The notes under the pieces: generated by a model
Databases searched by the model: none
What the model was told of the DNA's origin: nothing
The model's input: only the letters and a program-made list of their open reading frames with translations
Made by a program: the position numbers and the translations under genes
Shown: piece after piece, positions 48,237-58,908 of the stretch
How positions within the stretch are numbered: the stretch's first letter is position 1
Layout: every line of letters begins with the position of its first letter
Origin: CAWGOF01 sp963824225
GTDB taxonomy: Bacteria > Acidobacteriota > Polarisedimenticolia > Polarisedimenticolales > Polarisedimenticolaceae
DNA length: 64,000 nt
NCBI GenBank assembly: GCA_963824225.1
Contig: CAWGOF010000003.1
Location: 558,001 to 622,000, forward strand
Direction of reading: 5' to 3'

Positions 48237-48555
48237 GAGGCTCGCCGTTTCTCTTCGCGTGGTACTCTGTAGTTGGAATCCACCCGAAAGGCAGGTCCTC
48301 TTGAAGCACATCCCGCCCGCGCCTGGTTTCCTCCCGTGGGCCGCCGCGCGTTTCCAGACCGAGGAGGCTCGTGACCGGTTCTTGCGTGTAGTCGCCACAC
48401 GTCCGCCGACCGAGGTCGAGGGCGAACCGACGCCCGACGAGGCCCGAAGCGCGCGGGTCCGTTGGCGTCCGGGGCACTTCCTCGGACTCAACGACGTTGC
48501 CTATACGCACGGCGGCCGGATCATCGTCGCCGCGACCCATCGACACACCCGGTAG
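48226..48555 (+). CDS. hypothetical protein, ~84-109 aa
   Basis: A continuous frame overlapping the previous gene's end by 11 bases from ATG 48226; TTG 48301 is a likelier start, placing KHIPPAPGFLPWAAARFQ at the N-terminus. It contains WRPGHFLGLNDVAYTHGGRII, with normal codon usage, so it is probably real. No homology recognised. Confidence 0.4.
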   Translation: MSTERLAVSLRVVLCSWNPPERQVLLKHIPPAPGFLPWAAARFQTEEARDRFLRVVATRPPTEVEGEPTPDEARSARVRWRPGHFLGLNDVAYTHGGRIIVAATHRHTR

Positions 48556-48610
48556 TAGCTCACCGACGACGACGGGGCTTTCGAGAGGTGTCGAGGCTGC
48601 CTGGCGCACG

Positions 48611-48868
48611 ATGCTGCGGGGGACGCGTACCACCGACCGCATGAACCCGCGGGCCGGTCGATACATCTTCGGCTACGTCTATCGGGACCAGCCGGTGATG
48701 ACCGGCGAGACGTGGGCCACCGACACCGACACTGCGGCCGGACGACTCGTCCACATGTGCCATGGACTCCGCGAGTACATCTTGGCCGACGAAGCGGCGC
48801 AACCCCCACTGGCGCAGCGACTGCTGAAGCAGGCGCTGTGGTTCGCACCCCCTCCGCAAACGACCTGA
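48611..48868 (+). CDS. hypothetical protein, 85 aa
   Basis: Start at ATG 48611 within a longer open frame. The protein has NPRAGRYIFGYVYRDQPVMTG and a helical tail (GLREYILADEAAQPPLAQRLLKQAL). Codon bias looks coding, and the frame ends with TGA at 48868. The preceding ~110 bases and the gap to 48982 hold nothing clear except a possible TTGACG -35 (48937-48942) for the next gene. Unknown family. Confidence 0.4.
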   Translation: MLRGTRTTDRMNPRAGRYIFGYVYRDQPVMTGETWATDTDTAAGRLVHMCHGLREYILADEAAQPPLAQRLLKQALWFAPPPQTT

Positions 48869-48982
48869 CCCGCCGCGACTTGCCTCGCCCGTACCGCCCC
48901 CCTGGCACTTTCCCGTTCCCGTTTCCGATTGCTCCATTGACGGGGTCCGGAAAGATCGGACACCCGCCAAGGAGCGGACGCC

Positions 48983-51900
48983 ATGAGCAGAGACAACTCG
49001 GCACGATCGATCCTGCACGCCACGACCCTCGCCATGGCGGTCCTCGCCAGCTCGCCGACGCTGGCGAACTCCGGCGGCGCGAACGGAGTCCTTGCCTACC
49101 GGGGTGTTCTCGACCCGAATACGCCCAGCTCCCGCTCGGCGATATTCCTGAGCGGCTCGGGGGCCCTGACGCATCCGCGGGCGAGTTTCCCACCCGACTT
49201 CGACTTCACGCCGGCGTGGTCGCCCGATGGACAGCAGATCGCCTTCACACGCCTCGATCAGCTGTTGTTCGACTACCTCATCGAGATCATCGACAAGGAC
49301 GGCACCGGTCAGCGAACGCTCATCAGCTCGGACGCATTCGACTTTGGACCGCCGCCGGGCAGCGAGAACGCGCAGCTCCAGGAACCCGCCTGGTCGGCCC
49401 ACGGCGACCGCATCGCGTTCGTCGTCCGCCACCCCGGCCGCACGTTCAACAATGGTCTGTGGACGATCGGCGTGGATGGATCCGGCCTGCAGCAGCTCGT
49501 GCCCGATGAATGGGCCGATGCGCCGGAGTGGGCACCCGAAGGGACCGAGATCGCCTACATGTGCAGGTTCCGTGGCGGGAAGCCTGCTGCGGCAAGACCT
49601 GTGCGTCGTCGATTCCGCGAACGGCGTCATCCGCATGCTGCGGATCGACGTGCCGGGTACAAACAATGTGGTCCGCGTGGGCCCGCCCAAGTGGACGCCC
49701 GACGGCGACAACCTCGTGTTTTCCGTGAACTACTACATCCTGGAGAACAACCACGGCGTCAATCGCAGCGAGATCTTCACGATCCGTCCCGACGGCACGC
49801 AGCTCAAGGAGCTGACCCACGCACCCGATCTCTGCCCAGGCCAGCTCGGCAACACCTCGGCGCTATCGCGCACCGCCATCTCGTACCAGGACCCGGCTCC
49901 CTCACCGGACGGCGAGCTCATCGTGGCCCAAGGCTTCCGGGCCGTCGTGACCGGCTCGCTACCGGGGACCGAGGAGTGCACGTACACCTTCCCCGAGAAC
50001 GGCCTGTATACCCTCCCGGCCACCGGCGGCACGGGCGCGCTGTCCTTCGCCGATCCCTTCGCGATACAGGTCGACTGGCAACCGATACCGGCGGACCTCA
50101 CGGTCTTCGTCGACGACGACCACAACCATCCGCTCAAGGGCCTGAAGGTCGAGCTGCGAACGCTCGAAGGTGTGGTGGTCCATGACCGCCCCATCAATAC
50201 CGCGGGTGGCAGCTATGCGTTCGAGGACGTCGCGCCGGGCGAGTACCGGATTCGCGCCACGCTGGTCGACTACAGCGGCGGCCCCGGTGCCGAGCCCTCG
50301 TTCGACGTACGCCACGAGGCCGAGTTTGAAGAGCCCGTCTGGGTCGAGCGCAATCTCACCCTCCTGCCCGGCGAGCTCGCCAAGATCACGACCCTGCACT
50401 TCGCGCTGACGCCGCAGCTCGAGGCCAGCAGCGTCGCGTTCGAACAGGACCGGGACCGCCTCGACGACATGGCCCAGATCTACTTCCGCGTACGACAGTT
50501 CGTCGACTGGGTGAAGCTCACGCTCACGCCCGTGACCGGTCCGACCGTGGAGTACTACACGTTTTCGGAGTCGGTGGGGCCCAACGACGCCGTGTACCTC
50601 GACGACGTGGTCTACCTCGGCACGGCGTTCTCGGCGTACGAGGTGCGCGACGGCGTGTTCAGCGGCGACACGGGCGACGAAGCACCCGAGAACGGCGAGT
50701 GGCACGAGTTCACCCACCATCTCTACCACCACTTCATCCTCGCCGGCCCGCGCTGCAGCGGCACCAATCACGGCGGCTACGCAAATCCAGACACGTGCGA
50801 TTCGCTGAACGAGGGCCTCGCGGCGTTTCTGCCGACGCTCGCCGCTCAATCGATCGAGGGGGCCGTGGACTCCGAATACGATGGCCTCTACAACCTCGAG
50901 CCACACGCCAAGCCCTGGCACCGCCGCTCGAGCTCCGCGGGCACGATCAAATCCGCGGAGGACATGACCGTGGCCGCGCTGTTGTGGGACCTCGTCGACG
51001 GCAACGCGGACAGCGAGATCACGTTGGTCATCGGCCAAAACGGGCTGCACGTCCCCACCACCTACGTCGACCAGAGCAGCATGACGATCCGACAGCTCTG
51101 GGACCTGCTCACCTCGGCGCGGCCGCGCACGGTGCTCGACCTGCGCGCCGCCTTCGGCCGGCCCGCGCTCACGCTCGACCCCGACCTGGACGGCACGCCG
51201 GACCTGGCCACCGTCGACCAGGTGTTCCTGATGCACGGCTTCTTCCCGATCGACATCGAGCAGCTCGCCCAGACCACCACGGGGCACAGTACGTACCACT
51301 ACGACGTGAACTACGCGCAGCGTGCCAATCCGAGTGCGGACCGCAACGCCGCCGTGGGCGACTCGGCGCACAGAGTCCTCAACGGGGACAACACCGTGCG
51401 CGACGTATTCATCCCGCGGGCGAAGACCCCGGCCGCCGACCACGCGAACCTCGAGCTGCACGTCGAGGATCTCTCCGGCACGCCGCTCTCGGGCGCCGAG
51501 GTCAGCCTGCTGATCCAATATCCGGGGCTGACGCAGACGGTCGTCCGCCGTCTGGGCAGCGGTGACGGCACGTTCGTGCACCTCGAGCTGCCGCCGTACT
51601 TCGACTTCCTGCTCCCGGACGACGCCCCGCTGCCGGCCTGCGATCCGACAAGCGACGTGCGCGTGCAGGTCACAATGACGACGCGGGTGAACGGCTTCGT
51701 CTCGGGTGACAGCCACACGTTCGACAACTGCACGTATCTGCTCGCGGCCGAGGCAGCCACGGGCCCCGCCGCGCTCGCGTTCACGGCGACCTTCCCCGTG
51801 GATGCGACCCCGCCCGTATCGACCGTCGACGCCCGCGCCTCCGTTCCGCCGATTGGCGGCAACACGACGGGCTTCTGGACGGTCGAGCTCGCGTGCGACG

Positions 51901-52811
51901 ATCCGGTCAACGGCGGCTTTGCCGCAGGCTGCGCACGCTCGGAGTACAGCCTCGACGGCGCGCCGTTCACGCCGTACACGCGGCCCGTCGTGATCGACGA
52001 GGTCGGCCAGCACAGCTTCGACTTCCGTTCGGTCGATGGAGCGCAGAACGAGGAACCTTTGCGCTCGATCGCGCTCGGCGTCGTTCTCGAGCCCGACAGC
52101 GACGGCGATGGCCTGGGCGACGGTACGGAAGCGACCCTCGGCACCGATCCGCACGACCCCGACACGGACGACGACGGCCTGTCGGACGGTGACGAGGTGA
52201 ACGACGGAACGAATCCGCTCGACGTCGACACGGACGACGACGGCCTAAACGACGGCGCCGAGATCGGCCTCGGTACCGATCCGCTCCGCGCCGACAGCGA
52301 CGCGGACGGACTGACGGACGGGGCCGAAGTGTCCGCCGGCACGAACCCGCTCGACGTCGACACGGACGACGACGGCCTGAACGACGGCCCGGACAACTGC
52401 AAGCTCCTGGCGAACGCGGGCCAGGAGAACTACGAGGGCGACGCGTCGGGCGACGTTTGCGACGCCGACGACGACAACGACAACAGCGCGGACACGCAGG
52501 ACCTGTTCCCGCGCAGCGACCTGCGCCCGACCGTCGTCGTTCGCACGTGCGACAGCGGCGTGCCGAACAAGTTCGTAACAGGCGGCGCCAACATGAACGA
52601 TCAGATCGGCCAGTGCGATCAGACATCCACCACGCCGAGGGCGTTCTCACGCTGCGTGCAGCAGCAGGCCGGCGCGTGGCAGAAGCAGAAGCTGATCACC
52701 GCCGCGCAGAAGAAGGCGATCCTGAGCTGCGCTTCGCAGACGACGGGGATCTCGATCGACGCCGCCGTATACTCGCCGGCGAGAGCATGGAACACACGAT
52801 CTCGGAGCTGA
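48983..52811 (+). CDS. large secreted beta-propeller / HExxH peptidase / thrombospondin type-3 repeat protein (one frame break)
   Basis: About 1276 aa once one extra base is ignored at CGTG (49571-49574, CGT/CGG both Arg). A signal peptide precedes TolB-like propeller blades (FTPAWSPDGQQIAFTR, PKWTPDGDNLVFS), a carboxypeptidase-regulatory fold (LKGLKVELRTLEGVVV), then a zinc site HEFTH with downstream NEGLAAF, as in gluzincin-type peptidases. Then Ig-like regions and C-terminal TSP type-3 calcium repeats (DSDGDGLGDG, DTDDDGLSDG, DTDDDGLNDG). AAGGAG before the start is a good ribosome site. The gene start is GTG/ATG region at 48983. Confidence 0.78.
52215..52378 (+). repeat. direct 32-bp repeat inside the TSP3 calcium-repeat region
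   Basis: The 32-base segment at 52215-52246 recurs without change at 52347-52378, 132 bases (44 codons) later. Both encode NPLDVDTDDDGLND calcium-binding loops. It indicates recent in-gene duplication and a possible slippage or recombination point. Confidence 0.7.
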
Positions 52812-53347
52812 TGGCCGCGGTCGAGCGCGGGGAGCATCCCGCAACGGAGGCTCTGTTCTCCGCGCTCTACTCCGAGCTCGAGCGACTGGCCAAGACGCTT
52901 CTTGCCCGGCACGGATCCCCGTCGAGCTTGGGGGCCACGACGCTCCTGCACGAGGCGTACCTCGACATCGCCGGCCGGGATCCGTCGTTCCCCGACCGAG
53001 CGCGGTTCATGGGCTATGCCGCACGGGTCATGCGGGGCCTGATCATCGACCACGCACGAAGCCGTCACGCCCAGAAGCGCGGCGGCCTCTTCGAGCTGAC
53101 GACGTTCGACACCACGGCACACGAGTCTCGCGTCGACGATGCGGAGCTCGGGCGGATCGGCGAGACGCTCGACCAGCTGGCCGAAACCGACCCTGCGCTC
53201 GCCGAGATCGTGGACCTCCGCTTCTTCTGCGGCTTCACGTTCGCGGAGATCGCCGAGATGCGCGGCGTCTCCGAGCGCACGGTGAAGCGAGCGTGGGAGA
53301 AGGCGCGGATCTACCTGTACCGCGGGCTGCGCGCGCCGTCGGCCTAG
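52787..53347 (+). CDS. second ECF-type sigma factor (Sig-70_X6 class)
   Basis: A 186-aa sigma factor. Region 2 TTLLHEAYLDIAGRDPSFPDRARFMGYAARVMRGLIIDHAR, region 4 DLRFFCGFTFAEIAEMRGVSERTVKRAWEKARIYLYRGL. ATG 52787 lies inside the last 25 bases of the peptidase gene in another frame, so expression is coupled to it. The convergent kinase gene shares its CTAG stop. Close relative in type to the factor at 42018. Confidence 0.83.
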   Translation: MEHTISELMAAVERGEHPATEALFSALYSELERLAKTLLARHGSPSSLGATTLLHEAYLDIAGRDPSFPDRARFMGYAARVMRGLIIDHARSRHAQKRGGLFELTTFDTTAHESRVDDAELGRIGETLDQLAETDPALAEIVDLRFFCGFTFAEIAEMRGVSERTVKRAWEKARIYLYRGLRAPSA

Positions 53348-56154
53348 GATCCCGCCCGATTGGCCTTGGCTGCGGCGGCGATGCTCTCGAACTCCGGATC
53401 GTCGTGCAGGATCTCGAAGTCGGGATCCCCCAACAGCAGGTCGGTGTTCGAGAACCCTACCGCAACGGCCTGGCGCAGCAGACGCAGAGCCTCCGTTCGC
53501 TCGTGTTGGATCGCCGCGAGGCAGGCCAGGTTGTAGATCGACCGCACCGTCTTCGGATGCTCGGGACCGAGCACGCGCCCCTGGATCTCGATCGTCTCCC
53601 GGCCCAGCGCTTCGGCTTCCGCGTAACGCTTCAGGTGCACGAGCGGGATCGCCAGGTTGTACCTCGAGTTGAGCGTCTCCGGGTGCTCGCGGCCGAGCAC
53701 GCGCGATCGGATGTCGAAGGTCTGTTGGAGCAGGGCCAGGGCGTCCTGGTACCTGCCCTGCTTGTCCCACACCAGTGCGAGATTGTTCATCGACCACAGC
53801 GTGTTGGGGTGCTCCGTTCCGAGAACGCGGCGGTTCGTGTCGAGGGTCTCGCGATAGAGGGCCGCGGCTTCGTCGAGCTTTCCGAGGCCGGAGCGGGCGA
53901 TGGCCAGGCTGTTCATCGAAGACAGCGTCTCCCAGTGCTCCGGGCCGAGGATGCGACGCTGGATCTCGACGGTCTCGCCCATCAAAGCTTCCGCTTCCTC
54001 GTACTTGCGCTCCTCGGAGTACGCCCGGGCCAAGGCCGTTGTCGAGCGCAGCGTGTCCGGGTGATCGGGGCCCGAGGATGCGGCGCTGGGTCTCGATCGT
54101 GCCGCGATGGAGCTCCTCGGCCTCGGCGTAGCGGCCGAGCGCCAGGACCGTGTAGGCCAGGCTCGTCATCGCGGCCAGGGAGTCCGGATGCTCGGGGCCG
54201 AGCACCCGTTTCCGGGCCTCGAACGCCGCGCGATAGAGCGCTTCGGCTTCCTCGTTGCGGCCGCGGGCGGAGCAGGTCCAGGCCAGGTTGACCATCGAGC
54301 TCAGCGTGTCGCGGTGGTCTGGACCGAGCACGCGCCGCTGGACCTCGAGCGCTTCGCGGGCCACGCTTTCTGACTCCTGATGCCGGCCCTGCTGCGCCAG
54401 CACGCGCGCCAGCTCGCTCATCGTGCGCAGCGTCTGCGGATCCTCGGGACCGAGCGCCTGCCGCTCGCGATCGAGCGTCTGACGATGCAGCTCTTCCGCT
54501 TCCTGCTGGCGACCCTGCCGGAACCGAAGCCGCGCGATCTCGTGCGACGAGCGTAGCGTGTCGGGATCGTCCCGCCCCAGCACGCGCGTTCTCGTCTCGA
54601 GCGCCTCGACGAGCATCGGCTCGGCATCGGCGTACAGGCCGAGATTCGAATACACCTGTCCCATCGTCGCCATCAGCTCGGCGCGCAGGCTCGGATCGTC
54701 GGTCAGCGTCCCGCGAATGCTGGCCGCACCGCGGTCCAGGAGCTCTCGAACCGTCATGGTCTCGCCGCGCGCATTGGCCGGGTCCGACACCTCGAACAGG
54801 CCGGTCAGGAACTCCGAGACGCGTCGCTTGGCCTCCGCCTCGCGCGAGATCCGCGGCGGCCTGCACCGCCATGGCCGTCATGAACGCGATGAGCCCGAGC
54901 GTCGCCAGAACCGCCGTCGCCGTCCCGAACCTGTGCCGCTCGACGAACTTCCGCGCCCGGTACGCCGCGCTCGGCGGCCCCGCCAGCACCGGCTCGTGCG
55001 CGCAGGTGGCGCTTGATGTCCGCCGCGAGCTCCGCTGGCGATCCGTAGCGCCGCGTGCGGTCCTTCTCGAGCGCCTTCATGACGATCCAGTCGAGCTCGC
55101 CCGAGAGCTCGCGCCGCAGAGCGGCGCAGGTCCACGCGTCGCTGCCTCGCGGCCTCCGACCGACTGCTCTGCGCCCAGCTGGCGCAGCCGGCGTGCTCGG
55201 CCTGGGCGGCTCGACCTCGCGGATGATCCGCCGGATTCCGTCGAAGCCCGCCTCGCGGAGCGCGCTCGGCTCGAACGGCAGCGACGCCGGCCAGCAGCTC
55301 GTAGAGCATCACGCCCAGCGCGTAGACGTCGGTGCGGGTGTCGACGTCCTCGGCCGTCGAGCTCCGCCTGCTCCGGGCTCATGTACTCCGGCGTGCCGAT
55401 CAGCTGCCCGAGCTCGGTGTACAGCGTCTCGTCGGTCAGCGACTGCGCCGGTCGCCTTGGCCACGCCGAAGTCGATGATCTTGGGCACCGCGCGCCCGTC
55501 CTGCGATCGAGACCAGGACGTTCGACGGGCTTGAGGTCGCGGTGGATGATCCCCTTCTGGTGCGCGTGCTGGACGCCGTCGCAGACCTGCGAGGAACAGC
55601 TCGAGCCGCTCGACGGTGGTCAGCGCGTGGCGGTCGCAGTGCTCGGTGATCGGCACGCCCGGGACGTAGCTCCATCACGAAGTACGGGCGGCCCGTCGTC
55701 CGTCGCGCCGGCGTCGAAGCACCTTGGACGATGCCGGGTGGTCCATCAGCGCCAGGGCCTGGCGCTCGGCCTCGAAGCGCGCGATGACCTGCTTGCGTGT
55801 CCATGCCCGGCTTGATGACCTTGAGCGCGACCTCGCCGCCGCACGGGCTCGATCTGCTCGGCCACGATAGACGTCGCCCATGCCGCCCTCGCCGAGCGGC
55901 CGCAGCAGCCGGTACGGCCCGATGACCCCGCCCGAGGGCATGAACGAGCCGGGGATCCCGTCTTCGAGGAACCCCGCGCGCACGAGCGCGATGTGGTCGG
56001 CGAGCAACGGCTCGAGATCCGCGGCCAGCGTCGGCTGCTCGGCACGCAGCTCCGCGAGCCAGGCAGCCAAGTCTTGTGGGTCGAGCTCGAGCGCGCGGTC
56101 GAGATGGGGACCGAGCTCGCCCCAGCGGTCGTGATCGAGTGGAGATCGGCCCAC
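53344..56154 (-). CDS. second receptor-type Ser/Thr kinase with TPR sensor, many single-base frame breaks
   Basis: Read across frames it is ~920 aa: N-terminal leader, kinase with PLGEGGMGDVY, VALKVIKPGMD, HRDLKPSN, IIDFGVAK and GTPEYMSPEQAELDGRD, a transmembrane helix near 54,900 (AVLATLGLIAFMTAMAVQAA), then about twelve TPR repeats of RVLGPEHPxTL type. At least eighteen breaks lie between 54,060 and 55,870; those resolved are double third bases such as TATC (55866), CTTC (55716), CAAG (55723), GCAG (55587) and CGGC (55842). The downstream TPR part from 53,344 to 54,060 is unbroken. Likely functional in the cell. Confidence 0.82.
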
Positions 56155-56483
56155 CGCCCCCCCTGCCTGCCCGTGTTCCCGTGAATCTACCCCGGAATTG
56201 TCGGCAGAGCCTACGCCGCCATCCAGGCTCGCGGGAAGCGCGGAGTCGGCTACGGACGCGGCGATGGATCACCGAGGGGCCCCGGGCGATGGATACGGGG
56301 ATTCTCCGACCCGGGGAAAACGGCAGGTGCTTCCCGACTTCGCACCACACCGACCCTTGCGGGATTCCCGGAAAGCCTTTTCCGACTCGCGCTCACTCGG
56401 TTTCGCCCCATGCGAATGCGGGAAGAGACCGATGGCAAGCGCTCGACGACCGAAGCAACAATGTTGGGCGAAGGAAATGAAGG
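56155..56483. other. 329-base intergenic region
   Basis: Upstream of the minus-strand kinase and the plus-strand 102-aa gene. No promoter of good quality and no frame I can support. Composition drifts to lower GC near 56,400-56,480. Confidence 0.35.
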
Positions 56484-56792
56484 ATGGCCGACAAGAAGAA
56501 ACGCTTCGAGAACAGTCGCCGAGCCGTACTGTGTTTGAGCCGTTTACACCGAACCCTGTGCGGCCAGCTCCGGGGCGCTATCGACGCTCGAGCGATCACT
56601 CGCGCCGAGTACGTCGCGCGCTTCAACGTAGCGCAACGCGACTACCGGTACGTCATCCGGCATCTGGCGTTACTGTACGGGACGCTCCACAACTTCCAGA
56701 CTCTTACCGAGAGTCGAGAGGCAGACCGGATGGAGGCCGCGATGAGGCTGCTCGACGCGCTCGGAGCGCCCGCCGACTATCCGCGCGCATGA
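56484..56792 (+). CDS. hypothetical helical protein, 102 aa
   Basis: ATG 56484 to 56792. Basic, helical N-terminus (ADKKKRFENSRRAV), aromatic-rich core (RFNVAQRDYRYVIRHLALLYGTLHNF). Convergent with a tRNA-Pro 28 bases away. Family unknown. Confidence 0.5.
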   Translation: MADKKKRFENSRRAVLCLSRLHRTLCGQLRGAIDARAITRAEYVARFNVAQRDYRYVIRHLALLYGTLHNFQTLTESREADRMEAAMRLLDALGAPADYPRA

Positions 56793-56820
56793 TCCGGCGT
56801 GCCAGCGGCGAGACCGTACG

Positions 56821-56897
56821 TGGTCGGGGCGCCCGGATTTGAACCGGGGACCCTCTGCTCCCAAAGCAGATGCGCTACCAGACTGCGCTACGCCCCG
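56821..56897 (-). tRNA. tRNA-Pro (UGG)
   Basis: Acceptor CGGGGCG/CGCCCCG (C1-G72 pair as in bacterial tRNA-Pro), anticodon stem TCTGC/GCAGA around TTTGGGA, anticodon UGG. Encoded CCA. Confidence 0.94.
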
Positions 56898-56932
56898 ACT
56901 GCCGCAACCGTACCAGACCCGCCGGACCCCGG

Positions 56933-57781
56933 CTAGCCGCCATTCATCGTGCGCAGGCGCTCCTTGGCCGCGGCCAAGGGTGGAACCCCCCAGCGGGCGC
57001 GCTCGGCGTCTGTCACCGCGGTCTCGTCGATCGGCTCCAACGTCCACGGACCGTCGCCGTTCTTGCGGAACTGTGTCCCGTAGATCTGGGGCTGCCCGAG
57101 GCTGTGTAGGTGTCGGTCCTTCGCCGCCGCGGCGAGCCAGCGCGCGGTCGGCAGGTCCGGATCGAGCTCCGCGGCGCGCAGCGCAAGCTCGTGGGCCTGG
57201 GCGAAATCCTCGGGCTTCCTTCCGTGCTGCAGCACCATCGCCGCGTGGTAGTAGTCGTCGCCGACGCGGAGCGCTTGGGCCGCGATCAGCTCGTACACAC
57301 GCGCGCGGCGCGCCTCGTCGCGCGGGCCGACGAGGCTCCAGTCGATCTCGCCTGCGCGCCTGTCGGCCTGATCCTGCTCGTACAGCTCGACGAGCTCGCG
57401 GTTGACGCGCGCGAGATACTTTTCGCGCGCCTGCTCGATCGCTCGGCGCGCGTCGCTCCACCGCGGGTCTGCGCGCAGGCTCGCCAGATCCTCGTCCCGC
57501 TCGAGATGATCGACCTCGCGGTACCCGCTCCGGGCCGCTTCCTGCAACATCTGGAATGCGTCGTCGACCCGATGGGCCAGGGCCATGCAGCACGCCGCGT
57601 TGTACGCCGGGACCGGTCCACGAGCTCCCGCGTCGACCGCCCGCTCGAACAGATTCGCGCATGTCGCGAAATCTCGGGCCTCGTACGCCGCGGTCGCGCG
57701 GGTGAGGATCTCGCCGGGATCGTCCTTCGTGCAGGCGCAGGCAGACACGACGAGCGCCAAGCCGACGATCGATCGCCTCAT
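56933..57781 (-). CDS. lipoprotein with TPR-like helices
   Basis: A 282-aa protein. N-terminus SIVGLALVVSACAC ends in a lipobox-like Ser-Ala-Cys. The mature part has helical repeats (AYEARDFATCANLFERAVDAG, AYNAACCMALAHRVDDAFQML), a TPR/Sel1-like layout. C-terminal region includes LGQPQIYGTQFRKNGDGPWTLEPID. Divergent from ychF by ~42 bases. No specific family. Confidence 0.65.
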   Translation of the reverse strand: MRRSIVGLALVVSACACTKDDPGEILTRATAAYEARDFATCANLFERAVDAGARGPVPAYNAACCMALAHRVDDAFQMLQEAARSGYREVDHLERDEDLASLRADPRWSDARRAIEQAREKYLARVNRELVELYEQDQADRRAGEIDWSLVGPRDEARRARVYELIAAQALRVGDDYYHAAMVLQHGRKPEDFAQAHELALRAAELDPDLPTARWLAAAAKDRHLHSLGQPQIYGTQFRKNGDGPWTLEPIDETAVTDAERARWGVPPLAAAKERLRTMNGG

Positions 57782-57823
57782 GCTCGCGAGTGTACCGCGC
57801 CGGCGTGCTAGCGTGAGCGCTCC

Positions 57824-58901
57824 ATGCGCATCGGGCTCTTCGGATTCCCATCGACCGGCAAGTCGACTTTGTTCCGGCTGCTCACCGGCGCCGCGCCGAC
57901 CCACGCCGGTCGTGGAGAGGCGCAGATCGCCGTATCCAAGGTGCCCGACCCGCGCCTCTCGCGCCTGTCCGAGATGTACCGGCCGAAGAAGACGACCCCG
58001 GCGACGATCGAGTACCTCGACCTCCCGGCGCTCGAGAAGGGGGAGGCCGACGAAGGTCCTGCCGCTGACCGAGCTGCGCACGACCGACGCCCTGGCCCAC
58101 GTCGTCCGCGCGTTCGACGACGACGCGCTGCCGCACGCCGAAGGACCGATCGACCCGGCGCGCGACGTGGCGACGATGGAGACCGAGTTCATCCTCGCCG
58201 ACCACACGATCGCCGAGCAGCGCCTGGAGAAGGTCGATGGCCTGGCGCGGAAGACCAACCGCCCCGAGGACGTTCAGGAAGCCGAGATCTTCCGCCGCGT
58301 CGTGGCGACCCTCGAGCGCGAGGTTCCGCTGCGCAACGCGGAGTTCGGCGCCGAAGAGCAGCGCGTGCTCCGCGGCTACACCTTTCTCTCGCACAAGCCG
58401 CTGCTCGTCACGGTCAACGCCGGCGAGGCCGACGCGTCGAAGCTCGGTCTCGGCGCCGAAGCGTTCGGACTCGTCGAGGCCGCCCGGCGCCCGTCGACGG
58501 CCGTTGTCGCGCTGTCCGCGCGCATCGAGGCCGAGCTGGCCGAGCTTTCGCGCCGAGGACGCGGCGAGCTTCATGGCCGATCTCGGGATCGCCGAGCCGG
58601 CGCTCGCGCGCATGATCCGCGCGTCCTATGGGCTCCTGGGCGTCGTCTCGTTCTTCACCGTCGGCGAGGACGAGTGCCGGGCGTGGACGATCCGCGCCGG
58701 GACCCCGGCACGCAAGGCCGCGGGCACGATCCACAGCGACATCGAGCGTGGGTTCATCCGGGCCGAGGTCGTCGCGTACGACGACCTGATCGCCGCGGGA
58801 AGCCTCGCCGCGTGTCGCGACCGCGGGACGCTACGCCTCGAGGGCAAGGACTACGTCGTGCAGCGATGGCGACGTCGTTCAACTTCCGCTTCGCGGTCTG
58901 A
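57824..58901 (+). CDS. ychF: YchF/OLA1-like GTPase, four extra bases
   Basis: Corrected length ~358 aa. Walker A GFPSTGKSTLFRLLTG, IEYLDLPAL for switch II, TNRPEDVQ, and the C-terminal TGS domain with FFTVGEDECRAWTIRAGTPARKAAGTIHSDIERGFIRAEV. Extra bases at GCCG (58046-58049), TCGC (58548-58551), CAGC (58861-58864) and GTCG (58874-58877); all but CAGC are synonymous third-base pairs. Corrected stop TGA is at 58899-58901 after FNFRFAV. G4 recognition region is the atypical NxxE class. Translation-linked ATPase/GTPase. Confidence 0.85.
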
Positions 58902-58908
58902 CCGGGCG

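Noticed and set aside
48226..48868. The two small frames as one gene broken by a frameshift
   Set aside because: No single base change joins them without an intervening stop, and neither resembles a known half-domain.
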